17,528 nt of DNA from Campylobacteraceae bacterium (GTDB taxonomy: Bacteria > Campylobacterota > Campylobacteria > Campylobacterales > Sulfurovaceae): NCBI GenBank assembly GCA_027026055.1, contig JALVPA010000062.1, positions 1 to 17,528 on the forward strand, in the 5' to 3' direction. This document shows, in pieces, positions 15,073 through 17,528 of this stretch. The position numbers and the translations under genes were made by a program. The notes under the pieces are model-generated. The model was not told the DNA's origin. It did not search any database and worked only from the letters and a program-made list of their open reading frames with translations. The first letter of the stretch is position 1, and every line of letters starts with the position of its first letter.

Positions 15073-15075
15073 CGG
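15049..15075 (-). terminator. intrinsic terminator of folK-flhF-mnmA, embedded in the overlap with DUF2062
   Basis: On the minus strand CCGTC (15071-15075) pairs with GACGG (15054-15058), with inner GC/GC pairs around the loop TAAA and a four-base bulge (ATTC side), followed at once by T5 (15049-15053). The mnmA stop TAA lies in the loop. The whole element is also coding sequence for the end of DUF2062 on the other strand. The U-tract is short. Confidence 0.5.
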
Positions 15076-16084
15076 CGCCGCCTATAAGTCTGTCTCCGTC
15101 GTAAAAAGCGGCCGCTTGTCCTTTGGCGACGCCGTAAACCGGAGTATGTAACGTAACTTTTCCTTTTCCCCTCTCGTCGATGACGACGTTGCACGGTACG
15201 CTTTGAGAACGGTAACGCACTTTCACTTCGCACTCTCTTTTTCTAAAAGGTTCGAATAGATTGATCGTATCGATTTCGAAAGTATCGGTAAGCAGTTCCT
15301 CTTTTTTGCCGACAACGATTCGGTTGTTTTCCGCATCGACTCCGAGCACGTAGTGAGGTTCGTGCGCGCCGTGTACGTAAAATCCCCGACGTTTTCCCAC
15401 GGTATAGTGCATATAGCCTTTGTGATGCCCGACGACATTGCCCTCTTTATCCACCGTTTCGCCGGGTTTGTCTATCCGCATATGGCGTGCCAAGACCTCT
15501 TCATAGCTGTTTTCGACGAAACAGATTTCGCTGCTTTCGGGTTGTTCGGCGAAACTTTTAAGTGGTGCAATCTCTGAGGCAAAAGCTTTGACATCGGATT
15601 TTTTCCAGTTGCCCAAAGGAAAAATCAGTCGCGGCAACACCTCTTTTTTAACTTCGCAAAGAAAGTAACTCTGATCTTTGAGCGGATCTTCCGCAGCATA
15701 GACGAAATTTCCGTCGCACTTGATGTAATGCCCCGTCGCGATCTTCTCCGCACCGATACTATCGGCAAAGGAGACCATCTCGCCAAATTTGATGGTACGG
15801 TTGCACATGACGCAGGGATTGGGCGTGAAGCCTTTGCGGTAACTCTCTACGAAATAGTCGTAAACTTCCGATTTGAAGCGTTCGGAGAGATCGTGAAAAT
15901 GTACCTCTATTCCTAAAAAGTCGGCGACTTTTTGCACTTTTTGCCAATTTTCTTCGTGATAGCCCGGCTTGTCGTGCAATTTCATATAGACGCCTACGAC
16001 CTCGTATCCTTCTCGTTGAAGCAATACCGCCGTCACCGTCGAATCGACACCCCCGCTCATCCCTACCAATACTTTTTGCGCCAT
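15062..16084 (-). CDS. mnmA: tRNA-specific 2-thiouridylase MnmA
   Basis: MnmA puts the 2-thio group on U34 of Lys, Glu and Gln tRNAs, using ATP and a persulfide donor. From the ATG at 16084 the protein has 340 residues. It has the PP-loop 'GMSGGVDST' (8-16), 'NPCVMCNRTIKFG' with Cys94 as the expected first catalytic cysteine, 'IATGHY' (115-120), 'KDQSYFL' (136-142) and 'SSEICFV' with Cys188 as the second. The C-terminal beta-barrel runs from about residue 245. The start overlaps the flhF stop by one base (TGATG), with GGAG 5 bases upstream. The frame is open far upstream through flhF, but that part is Arg-rich noise and the PP-loop must lie near the N-terminus. Cys91 next to Cys94 is an extra cysteine. 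Its 3' end overlaps DUF2062 by 11 bases. Confidence 0.97.
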   Translation of the reverse strand: MAQKVLVGMSGGVDSTVTAVLLQREGYEVVGVYMKLHDKPGYHEENWQKVQKVADFLGIEVHFHDLSERFKSEVYDYFVESYRKGFTPNPCVMCNRTIKFGEMVSFADSIGAEKIATGHYIKCDGNFVYAAEDPLKDQSYFLCEVKKEVLPRLIFPLGNWKKSDVKAFASEIAPLKSFAEQPESSEICFVENSYEEVLARHMRIDKPGETVDKEGNVVGHHKGYMHYTVGKRRGFYVHGAHEPHYVLGVDAENNRIVVGKKEELLTDTFEIDTINLFEPFRKRECEVKVRYRSQSVPCNVVIDERGKGKVTLHTPVYGVAKGQAAAFYDGDRLIGGAVIR

Positions 16085-17187
16085 CACTTCTCCTCGGACA
16101 TTTCCTCGTTTTTCTCCGATACGTCGCCGATAAAACGTTCGAGGAGATACTCTTTGTCGGCGGGCATAAGATCGTCGGGTACCTCTTGTCCTATCGAAAA
16201 ATAGCTCATAGGCAACCGATAAAGCAACATAAAATTGAGCAAGGTACCCAAGTGTCTCGTTTCGTCGAACTTGCTGATAATCAACGCATCGGGATTGAGG
16301 AAAGAGAAGTTTTTGTAAATATCGTCCATATCCTCGTATTTGACCGTGGCGGAAAGTACCAAATGCACTTCGAGATCTCGGGTCGTTTCCGATTGTACAT
16401 ATTCGGTAACGCGGATAAATTTTTTCGTATCGTACGGGGACATCCCCGCCGTATCTACCAAGATAATGTCGTAAGACTCCAGTGCTTCGATGCGTTCTTT
16501 GAACATCGCGGGATCGGAGACGTTGTAGTGTTCGATTTGCATGATATCCGCATAATGCGTCAACTGTTCGACGGCACCCACTTTGTAGCTGTCGAGATTG
16601 ATAAGCGCCACTTTGTACGGATGCGGCATCAAATAGGCGTATCTCGCCGCCAATTTGGCTATGGTTGTCGTCTTGCCCACTCCCGTCGGTCCGATCAGCA
16701 TGATCATTTTCGGCGTATCGAGACGCTCTTCTTTGACACGCAAAGCGTCGTCTATCTCTTCCAATAGGTACGAGACCAACAGCGTCTTCTCTTCCAATAT
16801 CGGCGAACCTTCCAAAGAGGCCAACATCTTGTCGATCCATTCGGGTGCGATTCCTTTTCGGACGAAAAGCGCTTTGACCTCATTCGCAAGCGGCGTTCGC
16901 TCCGACGGCAAGATTTCGGCACGCATACGTTGCAACTCCGACTTCATCGCGCCGATCTCCTCCGCCAATATCTCTTCGTCGTTTTTGGAAGTTTCGCTTT
17001 TCGGAATGAACGAGCGTTGCATGAAAAGTTCTTTGGGGACGGCAATAGTGATTTCGGCACTTAAGGTGCCGTTTTTTTCTTTACGCTGTGCCGCCGCGAC
17101 GATTTGCAAATCGATATCGCCGTACTTCTCTTTGGCAAGCGTATAGGCTTCGGAAGGAGTCGGTGCGATAAATGTTTCGTGTATCAT
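16084..17187 (-). CDS. flhF: flagellar biosynthesis SRP-type GTPase FlhF
   Basis: FlhF places the first flagellar components at the cell pole and, in epsilonproteobacteria, is also needed for expression of later flagellar genes. The 367-residue protein has an N-terminal variable part (about 1-70), a helical N domain (about 75-150) and an SRP-type G domain: P-loop 'GPTGVGKTTTIAKLA' (166-180), 'NLDSYKVGAVEQL' (197-209), G3 'DTAG' (245-248), 'LSATVKYEDM' and G4 as 'SKFDE' (304-308) in place of the common TKLDE. AGAGGT lies 7 bases before the ATG and overlaps the end of folK, only 5 bases away; the stop overlaps mnmA. flhG, which often follows flhF, is not here. The tail is acidic ('SEKNEEMSEEK'). 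Confidence 0.97.
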   Translation of the reverse strand: MIHETFIAPTPSEAYTLAKEKYGDIDLQIVAAAQRKEKNGTLSAEITIAVPKELFMQRSFIPKSETSKNDEEILAEEIGAMKSELQRMRAEILPSERTPLANEVKALFVRKGIAPEWIDKMLASLEGSPILEEKTLLVSYLLEEIDDALRVKEERLDTPKMIMLIGPTGVGKTTTIAKLAARYAYLMPHPYKVALINLDSYKVGAVEQLTHYADIMQIEHYNVSDPAMFKERIEALESYDIILVDTAGMSPYDTKKFIRVTEYVQSETTRDLEVHLVLSATVKYEDMDDIYKNFSFLNPDALIISKFDETRHLGTLLNFMLLYRLPMSYFSIGQEVPDDLMPADKEYLLERFIGDVSEKNEEMSEEK

Positions 17188-17192
17188 TATAG

Positions 17193-17528
17193 TTACCTCT
17201 GTATGAAACTTAAAGGAATCAGTATCGAGTCGCGCTCGCTCCAGTGCGGATGCGGCAACGTCAAGTCGTTACGTTCCATGCGACGATCGTCGTAAAAAAT
17301 CAGATCCAAGTCGAGTGTTCTCGGCGCATTTTTAAAGGTACGTTTACGTCCGAAACGTTTTTCGGTACGCAGTAAAAAATGCAACAAAGCACGCGGATTC
17401 AATCGCGTCTCGACCGTCATGACGGCATTGTAAAAATCGGGTTGATTTGCATAACCGAACGGCGGATTTTTCAAAATCGGCGATGTTTCTACGATGGCAA
17501 TCGCATCTTTTCTCCGCCGTAAAAAAAC
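17193..17528 (-). CDS. folK: dihydroneopterin pyrophosphokinase FolK (HPPK), N-terminus beyond window
   Basis: FolK transfers pyrophosphate from ATP to 6-hydroxymethyl-dihydropterin in folate synthesis. Only the last 111 residues are in the window; the frame is open to the right edge without a start, and whole HPPKs have about 160 residues. Landmarks: 'ETSPILKNPPFGYANQPDFYNAV', whose Phe/Asn part lines the pterin site, 'RTLDLDLIFYDD' with the two magnesium-binding Asp of 'DLD', and 'LPHPHWSERDSILIPL'. A TTG at 17474 could be mistaken for a start but lies inside the conserved 'PILKNPP' region. flhF follows after 5 bases; folK and flhF are commonly adjacent in Campylobacterota. Confidence 0.93.
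   Translation of the reverse strand, partial: VFLRRRKDAIAIVETSPILKNPPFGYANQPDFYNAVMTVETRLNPRALLHFLLRTEKRFGRKRTFKNAPRTLDLDLIFYDDRRMERNDLTLPHPHWSERDSILIPLSFIQR

Noticed and set aside
16085..16840. 252-codon upstream extension of mnmA running through flhF in another frame
   Set aside because: The extension is Arg/Tyr-rich noise; the MnmA PP-loop begins 8 residues after the ATG at 16084, which has its own ribosome binding site.

Overview
This window looks like chromosomal DNA of a free-living Campylobacterota (epsilonproteobacterium). The reasons are a folK-flhF-mnmA cluster, a biosynthetic-type arginine decarboxylase, an MlaE permease with a STAS domain fused at its N-terminus, promoters with a clear TATAAT-like -10 and no good -35, and many ATGA/GTGA overlaps. 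GC looks close to half, higher than in Campylobacter or Helicobacter. I cannot name a genus. I see no tRNA, rRNA, CRISPR array, insertion sequence, prophage or integrase. Coding density is very high and no gap exceeds about 150 bases.

Left block, minus strand (127-4175): a five-gene lipid-transport (MCE/Mla-type) operon read mlaE, mlaF, mlaD, auxiliary lipoprotein, small outer-membrane beta-barrel, closed by an intrinsic terminator at 87-111. The first four genes overlap by 4 to 8 bases. There is no MlaC-like shuttle; instead MlaD has a long helical C-terminus and is followed by a PqiC-type lipoprotein. This suggests a periplasm-spanning bridge rather than a shuttle.

Centre-left, plus strand (4252-10241): speA and cysE overlap by ATGA and end in a terminator folded into the cysE stop codon. 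A new promoter then drives aspC and a secreted patatin-type lipase. The speA and mlaE promoters lie back to back in 76 bases, and mlaE appears to be transcribed as a leaderless mRNA.

Centre-right, minus strand (10231-14418): prs, lepA, a NifX-like small protein, a CopD/HemJ-like membrane protein and a DedA-family membrane protein, probably one unit from a promoter near 14491. The lepA, NifX-like and CopD-like genes overlap by 1-4 bases.

Right block: a plus-strand DUF2062 membrane protein (14569-15072) converges on mnmA. The minus-strand chain folK (cut by the window edge), flhF, mnmA is tightly coupled and ends in a terminator that lies inside the overlap with DUF2062.

Most genes are housekeeping: polyamine, cysteine and aspartate metabolism, PRPP, folate, tRNA thiolation, translation and flagellar placement. 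The points most worth following up are the MCE operon architecture, the leaderless mlaE start with its mutually exclusive promoter pair, the terminators embedded in coding 3' ends, the lipase with a barrel-like C-terminus, and the small NifX-like/CopD-like pair behind lepA.
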